Assembly (NCBI RefSeq): GCF_000247815.1
Contig: NC_021673.1
Span: 33,910,289 to 33,974,288 of the forward strand
Direction: 5' to 3'
DNA: 64,000 nucleotides
Origin: Ficedula albicollis
Taxonomy: Eukaryota > Chordata > Aves > Passeriformes > Muscicapidae
In this document: piece by piece, positions 26,845-41,100 of the stretch
How the letters are laid out: every line of letters begins with the position of its first letter
Position numbering within the stretch: position 1 is the first letter of the stretch
Position numbers and translations under genes: made by a program
The notes under the pieces: generated by a model
Told to the model about the DNA's origin: nothing
The model's database searches: none
What the model saw: the letters and a program-made list of their open reading frames with translations, nothing else

Positions 26845-29800
26845 CCCATACCAACTTTAACACATGCCTTACCTTTGAAGTCACTAGGGCTGGTTACCTG
26901 CTTGCAGCTAAACTTATTCTTAAAGCATTTTCAGTAATATTTTAGCAAATTGTGCTTCTCTGGAATATTGTCTAACCAACCTTTTTAAAGGCAGCAGGCT
27001 GAAAGAAGGGTGCAATGAGGGATTCAGCATTGTGAACATGCCTGTTTTATGCATCCATGAAGAAGCATTGTGTCATCTTTGAGGCAAAAGTGCCAGTCTG
27101 AGTGCATGAAGACAGGTGGAACAGGTGACAGTTCCATTTAAACACTACCCCTTCCAGCATGGTGTAAGCACCAAGTGGTACTGCTAACAAAAATGAGAGA
27201 CAAAGTGTGGTTTTCTGGGCCATTAGCTGGAATATGTAAGACATTTCACCTTTTTTTTTTTCTTTTTCCTACTGAGCTACTCCTTTTGCTGTATCTGGTT
27301 TTTCTAAGTTCATCATAATGTGTTGCCTACTTTCCAGCCATTTTTCCCTTTTATTAGATAAATTTCCAAGTAATTCACTGTTAAATAGGTGTTCAGGACT
27401 TTTAACTCTCAAACAAAATTTTACTTTTATGTCTGTGTTAGAGAGATACACAACTTCCCTTGTGTATGATATTTGGCTAAATGCTTTGAACTGTGATGTT
27501 GGGGTATGTGCAGGCCTGTGTTCTGATGGGTGGTATGATGACTACAAAAAAAAAACATGAGAGATAATCTGACACTAAGATGATCTTGAATTTGTGCATC
27601 TTGGTGGTGATTAAACTCACTGAAATGTATTTTATACCCCTCCCAAAATATAATCCAACAAAAGTCTTCAAAGGATTAAAGTCAGTGAGTTTTTATAGAG
27701 GATTATTTGCACATGGTGTTGGAAGTGCTGTGTCTGTGAATTTGTTTGGGATGCTGTTATGTGTGTGTCATTTATGGAATCTCAAAAGTCATAGGACACT
27801 GTGTATTGCATGGCTTTGCTGTTAGCACAGTAGATTCAAGTAAAAATGTTTGAAAGCAAGAATGTCTGGGATGCAGTTGCAGTGATATTTCCATGCTTCA
27901 AATTTATGGTGCAGTCTTTACAGCTCTGCTGCATGAAGCACATTTGTGCTGCGCTGTAAACTTCTCATTTCATCAGTCCTTGCATTGTTTTTCCGTATCT
28001 GTCATACAGAAAAATCTATATCCACCTGTTCTTGGAAAGCCCCAGAACTGAAGAGCAAAACTGATAGAATTACTACACTCATTTATAAATGTTATTCAGT
28101 CTTGAACTTAAGATAGTCTTCCTGATAATTTTAAATATGAGATCTGATGTGAGCACATAAAGCACTGTGTAAGTGTTCCTTTCTCACAAAAAGGTACCTG
28201 TTCAGGGTATCTCTGGAAGAACTGCCTGCAGAGTGATGGACTTTATTTACAGAATTAGAAAAACTGATGAACAGTGTAAGTCTTTAGTAACATCCTTTAA
28301 GGGAGGTTTCTGCACTATCTTGTTGATATTTAGCATGGGTGAGAACCTTTTTCTGTTCATGTTTAAGTTTCTGGTTGGTGAAATTTATGTGACTGTATAG
28401 TGAGTTTCAAGTACTTAGAGTGTATATCAAAAAATTATCATGAAACTATTTAATTCTTTACCCTTTCAGCCGTAATTTAATCCTATGTTGAGCCAGTATA
28501 ATGCATGCCTGATTGAATCTTTATCCTTCATAGCCCTTGATGTCCATTGTTCTGGACAGAGGCATGGTAATTAATTTGTGAAAAGATTTTTTCAGTACAG
28601 AGCCTTGGCTTCTTTTTTGAACTACTGGCAGGGGCTCATTCAAAGCAGTCACTTTGGTATTAAAGAACAAGTGTTGATTCCTTCTGTGTGAAAGTTGGCT
28701 TGTCTGGGTCTGAAAACTTACGCTGAGGAGTGATGTGGTATTTAAATCCTGACACTGCTTGGAAAAACAGAATCTCTGCCAGATTTTCTACAGCTGAGAA
28801 AGCTTCTTTCATGTTTCAAATGCTTCAGTCATTGAGCACAAATTCCTTCTTACAGGATCAAATGTGATTGCTACAATCATGGCAAGTTACTGTAGAAGAA
28901 TATAATACTTGGTGCTATCAGTAAGTTTGATTTAGGAAAAGGATATTAATGAAATAAAAAAGTCCCTTTTCAAGCAATATGGTGTTATTACTGCTGAGAT
29001 CTCTTCCAAACTGAGTATTCCAAAGAAAGTTTTGACATGATGATCTGACATTTCTAAAGGATCTCTCAATGTGCAAACTAATGCCAGTAGGTTGGACCAG
29101 CAATCCATTAAGTGCTTACTGGGCTGCTGGGCTGGTGCCTCCTTCTATAGTGCCACTGGATCTGTCCAGGGACAGGTGTTTGGGAGTCTGCCTGCATGTG
29201 GTTTACTTTATTAGATCTGTTTCTACAACCTGTTTTCCATTCCTGACTGGACCAAAAAGCAAGCTAAAGTCCAGCACGTGTCCTTATAGTCCAGCAGTCC
29301 ATGCAACTTTGCACACATGCATGGCTGACTCTTAGGATGCGTGTAGCTGAGGTATCAGGGTCTGTTGACTGAGGGAAGTGCAAGCCTTGGCTGTATAAAA
29401 GTATTAGCTGCTCTTTGAGTGGAGATAGCCAGGTTTTGTCCTAAGTCTAGGACCTTTCCTCTACCACATGTCAAGTGGAATGTGAGCAGGTCTTCTGGGG
29501 GCTGTGTTAATAGACAGGGTTTCTGAGAAGTGGAAATGGAATCAAAATTCCATTTGGGTGTTCGGCATATCTTCAAGAAAAGTGTAGTGAAAAGTGAAAG
29601 AAATATAGATGATGATTCAAGAAATAAGTAAGCAGGTTGATTTCTTTTCTTCAAATAGGAATTTATACTTCTGAAAACGCATTCCTAGACTGTGTTCTGT
29701 TTCAGACCTTTCAAAATCCTGAGGAAGAATGAGGTCATTTAACCTTCAGTGTCAAGTTTGTAGGAGACAATGACAACTCCCAGCTATTTCTTACTACCTC

Positions 29801-30486
29801 GTGTGCTGCATAACCTGTCTGCTGAGATAGGACTTGGGCTTTTTTAATGACATTTGTAAGTGCTGGCAACAATGTGGTTTTGACCTTGTAACACCCGGAA
29901 AGTTATCTTTGACATCTTTGACAAAGACATCTTTGCCCTTTCAAGTTTTCTTGGGAACTTGAAGGTAATTTCATGTTGAATTATTCCACAATCTTAAAAC
30001 TAGTTGTGTCCATAGAACCAATTTATTGATAGGAGGTTACACTGTTCTCTTTTTATATTGTTCTCAGTTCCAGTACTCTTCAGGGAAAGAGGAATTCACT
30101 GGGGACTAGGATAAGCAGAAACAACCATGTATGGGACTGACTGCTTTGAGAGCTCATTTAGTGTGATGAGGCAGTCCTTTCAACTTCCACAGTGAAGGTG
30201 GTTGGCAAAGCAATTACTCTTTTCCAGGTCAGGACCTGGACTTCACAAAACCTTCTTGGGGAAAAGCTGAAACATGGAATTATTATTTATCTATTGCACT
30301 GAAATTCCAAGGCTGGGGACAGAGACTCTTGATCTCTAACCTACCATTTCTGATAGTACATGGGAGTATTTCAATAGGCTATTTTGGGCTAATGATACCC
30401 AGGTAACTGGGCCTTAAAATTTGTGCAGATCTGAGAGGTTTTATAGTCAAAACCCAACAAGGGTTGTTACTAGTACTTGCTTGTAC

Positions 30487-30540
30487 TCATTCTCTCCCCT
30501 CTCTCCCCTCTTTCCCCTCTCTTTTCTCCTCCCATTGCCC
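30487..30540. repeat. Polypyrimidine tract (CTCTCCCCT)n
   Basis: CTCTCCCCTCTCTCCCCTCTTTCCCCTCTC is an imperfect CT-rich mirror-type repeat, the kind of sequence that can form triplex DNA. It sits in the probable 5' intron. No function is implied by position. Confidence 0.8.
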
Positions 30541-32067
30541 TTCTCTGAGACCTCTAAGCAGTGTGTGAAACAACAGAACAAAGGACTTGAGTAAAAACTG
30601 AGATAATGTGTCTTTTTTTGTTTCAGCATAAATAGGTCTGAAGAGAGTTAGTGTATGAGGATGTGTATGAATTGCTTTTAAGAAACAGCAATTGCAGTTT
30701 GAAGTCGAGAAAGACACTTTCTTACAAGTTTTTTTTTTTCCCTCTGTAAACTTTGTCATGGCTCAGATGCAGTCAAAAAGCCAAGTTCCATCATGGTCTT
30801 ATTTTTACAAGATAAGCCATTATAAAAAAGATGATGTCATATCGGTAAAAGTTGTCGTTTCAAACATCACTGCTTTCAGATTTACCTTTCTCAGCAATTT
30901 GCCTGTCTCAGGAAATGATAAAAAGCCTTGACAGATATTATTCTTTACTGAGTTTTGCAGCGGTATGAACTGTTCAAGAAGAAAAGTTCAGCTGTCTTTG
31001 CATTTGACAGTGCTTCTTTTGAAAGAAAAACAAACCAACCAACCAGCCCCCCCCAAAGAAAACAAGCCCTGAAACAAACAAACAAACCCCAAAACATTTG
31101 CACTGAAAAATGTGCAAAATTTTCATAAAAGCTCTCTGGTTTTGCTTCAGTTGTTGTGGTGGGGTGTGTGACTGAAAATTCAGAAGTTCTTAACAAAACT
31201 TAATGAAACCCAACTTGGTATTCTGAGGAAATGGAGTAGAAAATTTCAGCCATGTCAATATCCATCACATACAGTTTTGAAAATATCCTTTGCTGTTTCA
31301 CTGCCTGTGCCCACCTTATACAGCACAGAACACTGTCATTCTGGTTTACTGCAGTAACTTGGAAATTGACTTTAAAATGAAGGTGGCAAACATTCAAAGA
31401 GAGTGTTCTAAGTGGCAGTTTCCTTAAAAACATGTAGTTCTTAATCCAAGCTGCCCCAAGACCACTAGAAATGAATTCTTCCTGATGTTATTGTGCCTAG
31501 ATATTCTTAAATTGAAATTAGATTTCCCACTTTTCATTAAACATTTGCAGTCATGAATAAATTCTGGTAACATAATGTGGGGAAGTAGTCCGGGAGGTAA
31601 AACACATGACTAAGAGCAGTGTAACTTACTCTGTAAAGTTTTTCAGTTCCCTTCAAAATACAAGTGTCAAGCTGATCTTTTTATTCCTTTTCCAGGGTTC
31701 TTGAACATACCCTTCAAAGGACTAAATGAACTGAACTGTTGAGGCTAATGAATAGACAATTGTGTAAGTCTTGACTGCACTGAATTGAAAGAAAGGCTTA
31801 GAATGGAGTCTGTACAGAAGTGACAGAGATGTATTTTGAGTATTCCTGAAGGTCAAGTAAGCCCTTAGCATGCCATATTTTGCCATTTCTTTATTAAAAG
31901 ACAAAGATTTTAGGTGGTATTTTCACTATTTAGAAACATAAGTAGTGTTACTCGGCAAAGAAATTTGAAAAAGCCATTTTCTATCCACTACATCACTAAT
32001 AACATTCCAACTGTGTTTTGGAAATTTTCTTTGTGGGTAAAGCTTTAGCTGTGTCCTTAAAATAAGA

Positions 32068-32172
32068 AAGTACTGTGTCACATGGCAAAGGTAGTGAAGT
32101 AAATGTTTTCTTATTTTCCCAAGTACTATGTCACATGGCGAAGGTAGTGAAGTAAATGTTTTCTTATTTTCC
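32068..32172. repeat. 53-bp tandem duplication, two copies
   Basis: Copies start at 32068 and 32121 with AAGTACT, followed by GTCACATGGC, and end in TTCTTATTTTCC. Two substitutions separate them (TGTGTC/TATGTC and GGCAAAG/GGCGAAG). Confidence 0.95.
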
Positions 32173-32416
32173 TGTTGCAAGTCACCCTGAACTAGAATAT
32201 CATTAATTTATTGAATTGCTTTTACTGCTTCCTAGTAAGTTTGTGTGGGCAGAAATGAGGGTGTGTGCATGAGAGAGATTAGTTTAGGGGAAGTGGAAAC
32301 ATTAGAGTTTAGGGATGATCTTCAAGTGAAATTTTTGGAACATGTACTAGGCAATCATGTAAAATTGAAAACTGTGGTACTGGGACAGAGATAATTTAAA
32401 TTTAAATGTTATAAAT

Positions 32417-32452
32417 TTTGCAGATTCACTCCTGTTTGCAGATTCACTCCTG
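32417..32452. repeat. 18-bp direct repeat, two copies
   Basis: TTTGCAGATTCACTCCTG occurs at 32417-32434 and again at 32435-32452 without change. Confidence 0.95.
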
Positions 32453-35400
32453 TCCTAAATTTTTTGCCTTCAGGCTGGGATGCAGTAGAAAATTGAGTGA
32501 AATTAAGTAGACTCTGAATTAACTGAACACTTCCCTATGGAAGCATTTCATGGTGGGTCTTTTCCTTTCTATAGAAAAATGGACTACATATAATAATAGT
32601 GTAATTAAATATATTTTTCCTTTTTTATTAAAGAATGTGCTGTTATAGTCTAAATGTTTTCTGAAGTGCTTTAACTTACATTGTGCTCCAAAAAGTGCCC
32701 TGCATTTCTGTTTTCTGCATATAATTTTATTAAGCGATTTTCAAATGCTGTGTAACATCCATAGTGGAACCTCAAAAATATTTTTAGGCCTGCACTGGTA
32801 CATCTCTAATTTAAATACATCCAGTGTTTTAGCTTGGAAGGAATAATTCAATAAGTACTTCACAGTAGCAGGGGCCTGAAACAGTGCATGCATGAGATGT
32901 TGACATATGGGTGTGATTGTTAAAAGGGCAGAGGTGTAGTTTTTTAAGTGGCTGCATCATAATGGAGCAATCAGATTTTGAAAGTGCTGAGTTTGGATGC
33001 TTTCATTTGGAAAAGCATTCTGCCGTTATAACTGTGAGAATGTATTATGATACAGTCTTATTTCACTTGATATCAAAACTCTTCATCATAAAATTCTTAA
33101 TTGTTAGAATTCCTCTGTGTCTCCTACACTTGAAGCTGTAAAAGGAAGTAGTGTTAAAAGCAACAGCAGTATCTGGGTGATATGTGGCTTCTGGTGCATT
33201 TCCTTGTCTAGGCATTTTCACTAAAGCAAAAGAGGACCAAAAACAAAGTGCTAAAAACTAATTTGAAACCTAGAGTAATAGCAGTGGGACAAAATATGCA
33301 TGTAGTGTTTTCATTGAAGAAAGAGGACATTTTGTTCACTTTCAGTTTTTAATTTTGGAGAAGAGTGAAGTTCAGAGTGATCCTTTGTACTGTTTTGTGA
33401 CAGACCAGTAGATTGAGCTGACAGTATGGCGTAATTGTAAGAAGATCAAAATAGATCTCATTATCTGTCTGTATCATTAGAGAGGGAAGTATTAGTGGTG
33501 TTGTGCAAGACACTCATGAGACTCTTGTCTGATATATTTTCCACACTTCTGACTGTCTATATTGAAAAAAGGTGCAGATTGGAAGACGTACGGGGCAGCT
33601 ATGCCAGGCTTCTTTCCTAGTCAATACAGGAGAGGAGAAGCCTTCAAGAGGGCAGAAAATTGCCCTCTTTATGTTAGAGTAATGAAAACTGAGACATTGT
33701 TTGCTAAATGTAAAAAAGATTGGATTAAGAATAGGGAGCAGAAAGAATTGTTTAATCTAGATTTCCTATTAAGCATGATGAAGGAAATGCCCAGGTATCT
33801 GAAGTGTGGATTGTTTTTAATGATATCCTCTCGATGCTCTTGAGTGATTAGGTGCTTGCAGACACCCCTGAGATGCAAACTTCAGTGGAACCAACCTCAT
33901 CTCTGGTAATCAGATTCATCATGGGTCTCTGGAGATGCAGTGTTGTTGCTACACGGTGGAATATCTAATTTTGTTTATTAAAAGTACCTTGTCTTTTTTG
34001 CAGACGTACACAAACCACACTACAGAGCAGCTCTATAACTAATGTTTTGAACCATGGCATTTACACTCACAGTAGAGTACATTACAATCCCTGAGAATTT
34101 TAGCTTTTGTTGAGAAAGTGCATATGCAGTGTTCTAGATGAAAGTTCAAATGGTTGGAAAAAGATGCTGATGGCCAAGGTTGAACCCCAGGTTGCTGCTG
34201 GGGTGCCTGATCTCAGAAGTGGGGCCCGACATGCTGTTTACCTTATCCACTATGATAGTGTTGATTGGAGACCATCAAAAGCAAGACAAAAGCATGTTCT
34301 TGGAGTGGAAGTCTGCTTTCCCTTTGGAAGGGTGTTCATTATTTTCTCTTCAGGTCTATTTTTTTTACTTGTGTGAAGAAGATATCTAATTGAGGAAGAA
34401 GTCTTACTTGATTTCCAGCTACCCTTAGGCTGAATTTGTGAATAGGATGAAACTATAGATGGTTCTGCATGGCTCCCCCTCAAGTGTTTAACCCAGAAAA
34501 GTGGTACAGTAAACAGATTCTTACATTTGTTTGGGTTTGATTGTTTGTTTGTTTGTAACTTCTTCTTGTGCTATATATCTGTCTTCTTTAGTTATGTTAG
34601 CATTTTTTAAGTCCTGCTTTCTTCAGGCTCTGTCGTACTGCAACAGATAAATTAGACTGAGTCCTGTGGCAGAAATGCAGGTATAAAGCTTTGATTCATT
34701 TGAAAGAGTGCACATTAGAGAAAGCAATACTTCAAAAGCTGTACTTAGGTTGTTGCATCTCTTTTGCTAGCATTTTAGACTTCATAAAAACTGGCATTAA
34801 TTACCAGAGGATGCACAGAGAATGCAAGTTTCTTCATACAGCTACTTTTTGCAAAATACCAGCTAGAATGATGGATGTGTGCAATAAGCTCAGCCTGTTG
34901 TATAACTTGAGTGGAGTACAGGATACATTCTGAAACTTTGTTGAATTTCTGCTGTAACTTTTGAGTACTAAGTACTGTCTTAGACTGCCTACCCAGGGAA
35001 CGTTTTGCCTTCATATAAAAATCTGTTTTAATATTTTCTCCTGTACCTGAACTACTAAAGTAGTTGAAGAACTAAGGGTAGTACAGTCTTTCCTCACCAA
35101 AATTGAAATTTCTCCTGGGGCATGTCCTAGTATTCATTTAAAGTACAGTAGTCTTTGTATGACATTAATGTATCCTTTCCTAGTGTCTGTAGCTAAAAAG
35201 TAAAAACACACAAAAAAAATATTAAAATTCAGCCTTTTAAAAGACTTCCAGTTGACTTGCTTGTGCATGACTTGTTTGTGCTGTGTGATGCTTTAAGATT
35301 TTTTTTCTGTATGCTTGTCTGGTGTGTGCCTGTATGTCCTTACTCTGTTAATCGTTTCTGTGCCTGAAGCTTGCATCATTCTTCCTCTCATTAAAAAAGG

Positions 35401-38000
35401 TCAGAAAACTTGGTAATACCTAACACTTATATAGGCTTATCTTTAAAGCATCAAATTTACTTAGTGAGCCTCAAGTTAATTGCCTTTGAGTTTTATGAAA
35501 TATTTTTCTTGGCAGTACTTTAAGAAAGAGAAGTCTGACGTAATTTCCTTAATACTGGATTTTAGTGTATCTGGCCTCAATATCTTGTTGTTGGTCATGA
35601 TATATGTATTTAAATAAGACTTAAACCTTTTAATTCTGCTGCTTTGGGAATTTTGATGTTTTGTTCCCTTTTTATCTTTGCTGAGATAATTTTTAAATAG
35701 TGCTCTTTTTTTCCCCCAAAAGATGCAGCTGTGAGGTCCATCTGTTCGTCAGAAAATTTGTGCTTCATCTTTTTTTAGACAAACGTCACAGCCTGAAAGA
35801 AGTATGTCTGCAGTGTTCAAGCTGGGAAAGGGTTGTTGGCTCTTCCCTATAGCTTTTGTGACCTTCACAGTCAATGAAAAATGGGCATGAAAGATATAGT
35901 TGAGCCATGTTTGATAAGGATAGGGAATGCTCGAGCTTCTATTTATAGGTATGTTAAAATAGCTCCATCTTGGCTTGCCAGTAGGCTTGGAGAAAATGAA
36001 GTAAAAAAAACTAATAAACCTTTTTAAGCACTTATGTTATTTCTTTCCAATGTGAAGAAATTCAGTGGGCAGAATTTGAATTTCCAGAGGAACATTCATT
36101 CTTATCAATTAGATTTTTCCTTCTTCCTTTAAAAATTCATTGCCATATATGATTCTGCAGTTAGTAAAGTGTTCGTGCTGCAGATAACAGCTTTCTTCAT
36201 TAATCAGTGTTACTGTCTTTTTAGAGGGCATCTGCTGTGTTTACTGCGGAGGAAGGGGTCCCATTTAGAAAAGGTGCCTGAGTGATGTTACAGTGGAACG
36301 CTGCCCAGGAATGTCTGAGTTGAGGTGGCTGTCAGGGCTGGCCCAGCACTCCCTGCTTAGCAGTGTCTGTCAAATAGGAGGTGCAAAGTGTTTGTGTGGC
36401 TGTTTGAGTGTCATTGCACCCTGCTGCAGGCAGCAGTGTGTGTGGAGTAGGTGACTGATGGGCACAGGAGCGCAGGGCTGCACTGCTGAGCTCCACCGCT
36501 CCTGCAGCGCTCGCTGCTCTGGAGCTGCTCTGGGAGTGATCCTGCTCAGTACGTGCAGCTGCTGGCTGTGAAAACACAAACATAATGTTGTATGTACTCA
36601 CTGCAGAGTGCTTCCCCAGAGACTTTTATCTTACAATATGGCTTCTGAAACTTACTCTAGCAGTAGTAAGACAGCTTTGTCAGTCTTTCGTATATTCCTG
36701 GTCAATAGCCTGTTTGTGAATGAACTTGTGAAATATTTTCACATTGTTAATTTGTTCATAGGTACTCCTTTTCTCCGTCCTAGACTGCCAAAAATGCTGT
36801 AATTAGTGACTGCGGAGAGAAGTGGCCAACACAAAATAACTTTTTTTTTTCTCCTTTGCCTTATATTTAAGCATAATGCTCTTTATTTAAAAACCTTAAA
36901 TACGAATGGGAAAAAGTTACAGTGTTGTCATTGGTTAAGGGCTGGCAAAGTTACAAATTAATCTTCTTTTGTCTGAGCATATTGTGAAACTTCAATATAT
37001 CCCTTTTGAAAATGTTTTAAATCACACAAGAAATTATTTCTGAAGTCTGTGTATGTGACAAGATTTTAATCTAACTTTTTAGACTTTGTGTGAAGTACCT
37101 GCCTCTCCAGTAGTCCTTGAGGTATTTATTATAACTTTCTATCCAGATGAGTAGGCCATGTGGAAATAAATATGCATGTTTATTTAAATATATTATACAT
37201 AATTTTCTTTTCATTTCTGTTACTTTGTAAGCTTGGAGACTAATAAAATGAAACTGAGCTAAAAAAATCTGTGCAAGATACTCACTCTGAAAAGCTTTAA
37301 TTTTCCCTAGTGAGTGACACATTTGTCTTCTGTCTGCAAATCTGGAAAATTTATTTAAATGTATGCTTCCTCTTTCCTCTACGTAGAATTAATGTAGACA
37401 AGAATTAGGCACTGAAAGAAAGAATAAAATCAAATTTGGTAGAAGAATCACGGCTGAGGGCTTGGTGAAAACCTGTACTTTTCTTACAATTACAAGATGA
37501 AAAGAGTTATCGGGGTATCTTTTATGTCTGTTTGATCTGAACTTACTATTGTAAGGTACAGTGCGTAAACCTTTGAAACATCCTTTTGGTTGTCTGAAGA
37601 GCTCTGTGGGAATGAGGAGGACTTAATTCTGGTTAGTAAATTTTGCATTAGGAAGTGGCATTACTGTATTCCTGCACCTCAGGATGTGTGCTATTTGCCA
37701 CAGAGATCAATTAACATCTCTTTGCCCCTTTTCCCTTTTTGAAATTGGGTTCAAATGACAAACTAGTTTCTCTGAATATGGGGTCATATGTATAGTAGGA
37801 ATAAATTGTTCAGTGCATGTACACAGCAGACCAGTATGTTCCTGCTGAGTCTTGCTTGAGGCTTTAAACTTGCTGTGGTTATGAAGATGTTCTTTGAAAA
37901 TTGACTGTGGAAATTAATTCTCTGTGTATTCCCTGTCACGAAAGCCGGGGGCTGGAGTGAAGAAGGGCCCGTTGTAATCTCATTTTCTCCTAGGAGCCCC

Positions 38001-38116
38001 AGCTCAGACTCAGTTCTGCTGTCACCGCTTCCTAAGAATCTCTTTATTTCAGCACCTTAGCTCAGACTCAGTTCTGCTGTCACTGCTTCCTAAGAATCTC
38101 TTTATTTCAGCACCTT
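38001..38116. repeat. 58-bp tandem duplication with acceptor-like sequence
   Basis: Copies 38001-38058 and 38059-38116 start AGCTCAGACTCAGTTCTGC and end TTTATTTCAGCACCTT. One substitution is seen (CACCGC/CACTGC). Each unit ends in TCTCTTTATTTCAG, which resembles a vertebrate 3' splice site. Confidence 0.95.
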
Positions 38117-41100
38117 GCCTCAACTCAGAGTCTGTTTCTGCTGCCCAGTTCCTCCTGGTATGACTGGAGGCTGTTGTTAGTGTGTTTCTTGTAATATGTG
38201 TGTTGTCCTAGGTGGTTTTGTTAACCACTGTAGTCAGCCTTGCCTATCTTATGGTGTCCTCACAAAATCCCTCTGTGTTGTGATGAGAGTTTAAAAGTTT
38301 TCCCCAGATAAGTCTTTGAATATAGAAACAGGCTTGTCTTCAGAGAGAGGGAGGTGAATGGTAGAACTCTCAAAGTCAATATGTTCTTATTTTCCTGTAA
38401 AAGATGGGACAAGAGAGGGAAGAGAGACTCAATTGGTTTTCCACTGAAGGAAAAACACGCATTTCCTTTTTATTGTACACCAAAGTACCCAGCAATAAGG
38501 AACACTTCTGACAACCTGGTTTATGCAGTTTGTTCATGTGGTTCTTAGTTCTTCACTATGTCTGATTTAAATGTAAGTTCTACAGGGCTTTCTACACCCC
38601 AGTGAGTAACTTCTATCAACATTTCAAGGACAGATTGACCACAAAAGAGATGTGCGACTCAAAAGGCAATTTTTGATGGGATATTTAGATTTGGTAGTCT
38701 CAAAACTCCTCAGTTGCATCTGTTTCTTGCTTGGTAGGACCTGATCTTTTAAGTAAAACTTTCATACATAAATACTTTCATCTTCAGCTTTCGTTCCTGA
38801 TGCTCAGGAGTAAGATAAGATACTTTTCTAAAAGTGCTAAGGTGGCTTTACCCCTGGAAAGAAAATATTGTAATTGTTTAAAAGAGTGCTACTTGAAATT
38901 CCATGTGTATCTACATTATTCTGAAAGATCATTATAATTAAACCTGGAAACAAAGTATCTCCTGTTGTTTGTTGTCTAATATAATATTTCTTCCACTAGA
39001 AATGAATAAACAAAAGCCTCTTGAATAAATACAGAAGAGTTTCAATAATGCATTTCCCAAAGTGTCTTCCTCTCCTCCCACCTCTGTCCATAGTCTTTAG
39101 ATAAATCAGATTGTTTAAAAGTATATGTATGAATATCTAAGGCATATATAGTCAATATATTGCTTAGATTTTCAAAACTATTTTTGCATGTGAGCAAATA
39201 CTTTTTCACATTATACAGGAACTATACTTGAAAGTGGCCCATGACTTGTATAATATACATAAAACACAGATTAAAATGCTTTGTCTAGTCCCCTCAAAAA
39301 AAGTACCTATGCATTTGTGGCATATTCTTTTTGAATAAACCAACAGACATAATTCCTGCTGGAATATGCTCTTGATTTTTTGGCAAATAGCATTTGATCA
39401 TGTTCTGAATTTTTTGCCAGGTGAGTGTAAAAGCAGTGAAACATGGTGAAGCATATAAATGTTCCTCTGCTCACTATGTGCTAGGTAACAGGTGCAAAGA
39501 CTGTTGAAGCTTAACCTTTCTCTCATGCTAATTTTTTTTTGCTTAACATTGTAACTCATTAAAAGAAAGGGGTACTTAAAGGTATTATTTTTTTATTCAA
39601 CTGCTTAGAAGGATCTTTCCTTTAAGATGGGGAACTATCTATGCTGAGGCAATATTGAGCTCATGTTGTGTTCAAACATAAACAATACAGGATGAGTAAA
39701 GGTGCCTTATCCTGCCTTTTTGGTTTGCTTTCTAATATTGAGGCAACACTGTATATAGCTAAGAAAACTCTTGCCATGATGGGTGTGCCATGAGAGAAGG
39801 CAACCAACACTCAGCTATAGGAAGCTATTTCTGAGAACAGCTGATTTTGGTTTTGATGACCTGGAATGCAAGTCTGCCTTTGTGAATTTCTTGAACTCTG
39901 CACGTTGATGAAGCTGGTTGCTGTTGTCTAAGAATGCTGCAATATACCTAAGGAGTTCTGATGCTAGCTGTGTGTGAAACGTTTATTAAATAAAACATTA
40001 TTTGAAAATACCCCAACTACTTGCATGAAAGTATTCTTCTGAAGCTCTTAACATTTTCTTGTTGATGGTAAAGTTTTTATGTAGGGACTATATTTTTTAA
40101 TTTGATCTAAGGAAGAATTCTGAAAGGCTAACTAAGAAACAGGATATCATAATGGAGATAATATGAAGAATGTGTTTATTATAGATGTTTTAGTCACTCT
40201 CAAGTGCTGGAATTGCAGCTGGTAGTTGGGATGCATACTGTGACTTCAAGGAAGCTTTACATTTTCTCTGATTATTTGTAGGAGAAAAAGAGCTAACCTG
40301 AAATCCCTTAAAAAGAATTTATGTAACTGTTAAAAATGTAAAGAAAGCTTATTATTCTAACACTTGCATTATTATGCAGCACATGTGACGTAAATTGGCC
40401 AGAAACATCTGCCCGCTTCTGCAGATATTACAGCTTGCATGACTACATTAAAAGTCACGAGCCTGAAACTGGCAATTGGGAAAGTGTGAAAGAAGGCAGT
40501 TGCATCAGCAGTTGAACTAGTCAGGATGTAGGACATTCCTAGTCTGGGGAAGTTGTGGACTGTTTACACGGTAATTTCGTGACTTTATGTAATGTGTGAT
40601 TGCTGACAGGACTTTGTCTTTTACAAAGCAGAAATAATGCTGCTTCAAAATCTGAAAGCATAAAGTGTCATTTTCCCTCCTACTCATGGTTTCACAGAAA
40701 ATTCACTTTTTTGGAATAAAAAGTGTGGTTATAATATTTTAAATAATGCAGGGCTTTTGACATGCACTGCTGTAGTTAAGATGTGGCACATGGGTTGATT
40801 TGCTTGTTGAAAAGTCAGTTCCACTTAAGAGAAAGAATGGCCAGAATTTTTTTTTCTTCAGATGGAATTTTCTAGGAAGAATTGCAATCAGAAAGTAGGT
40901 GTTGAAAAATGCCATTTGTTCTGTTACTGTGTAAGTTTCATAATAGCTTTCATTATAAAGCAGTGAGGAAAGTTAAGGGTAAATTCCTGTGTGGGAGAAG
41001 GGGCATATAAGCTTTTCTAATTCTCTTGATATATACTATTCTGCAACATGCAGAGCATTGCAGAGCACTGGTTATGCCAAGGCTTCTGAGGTTCTTGGGG

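Noticed and set aside
37930..38160. Segment around the 58-bp duplication considered as an LTR fragment
   Set aside because: No paired LTR, polyadenylation signal or target-site duplication was seen.
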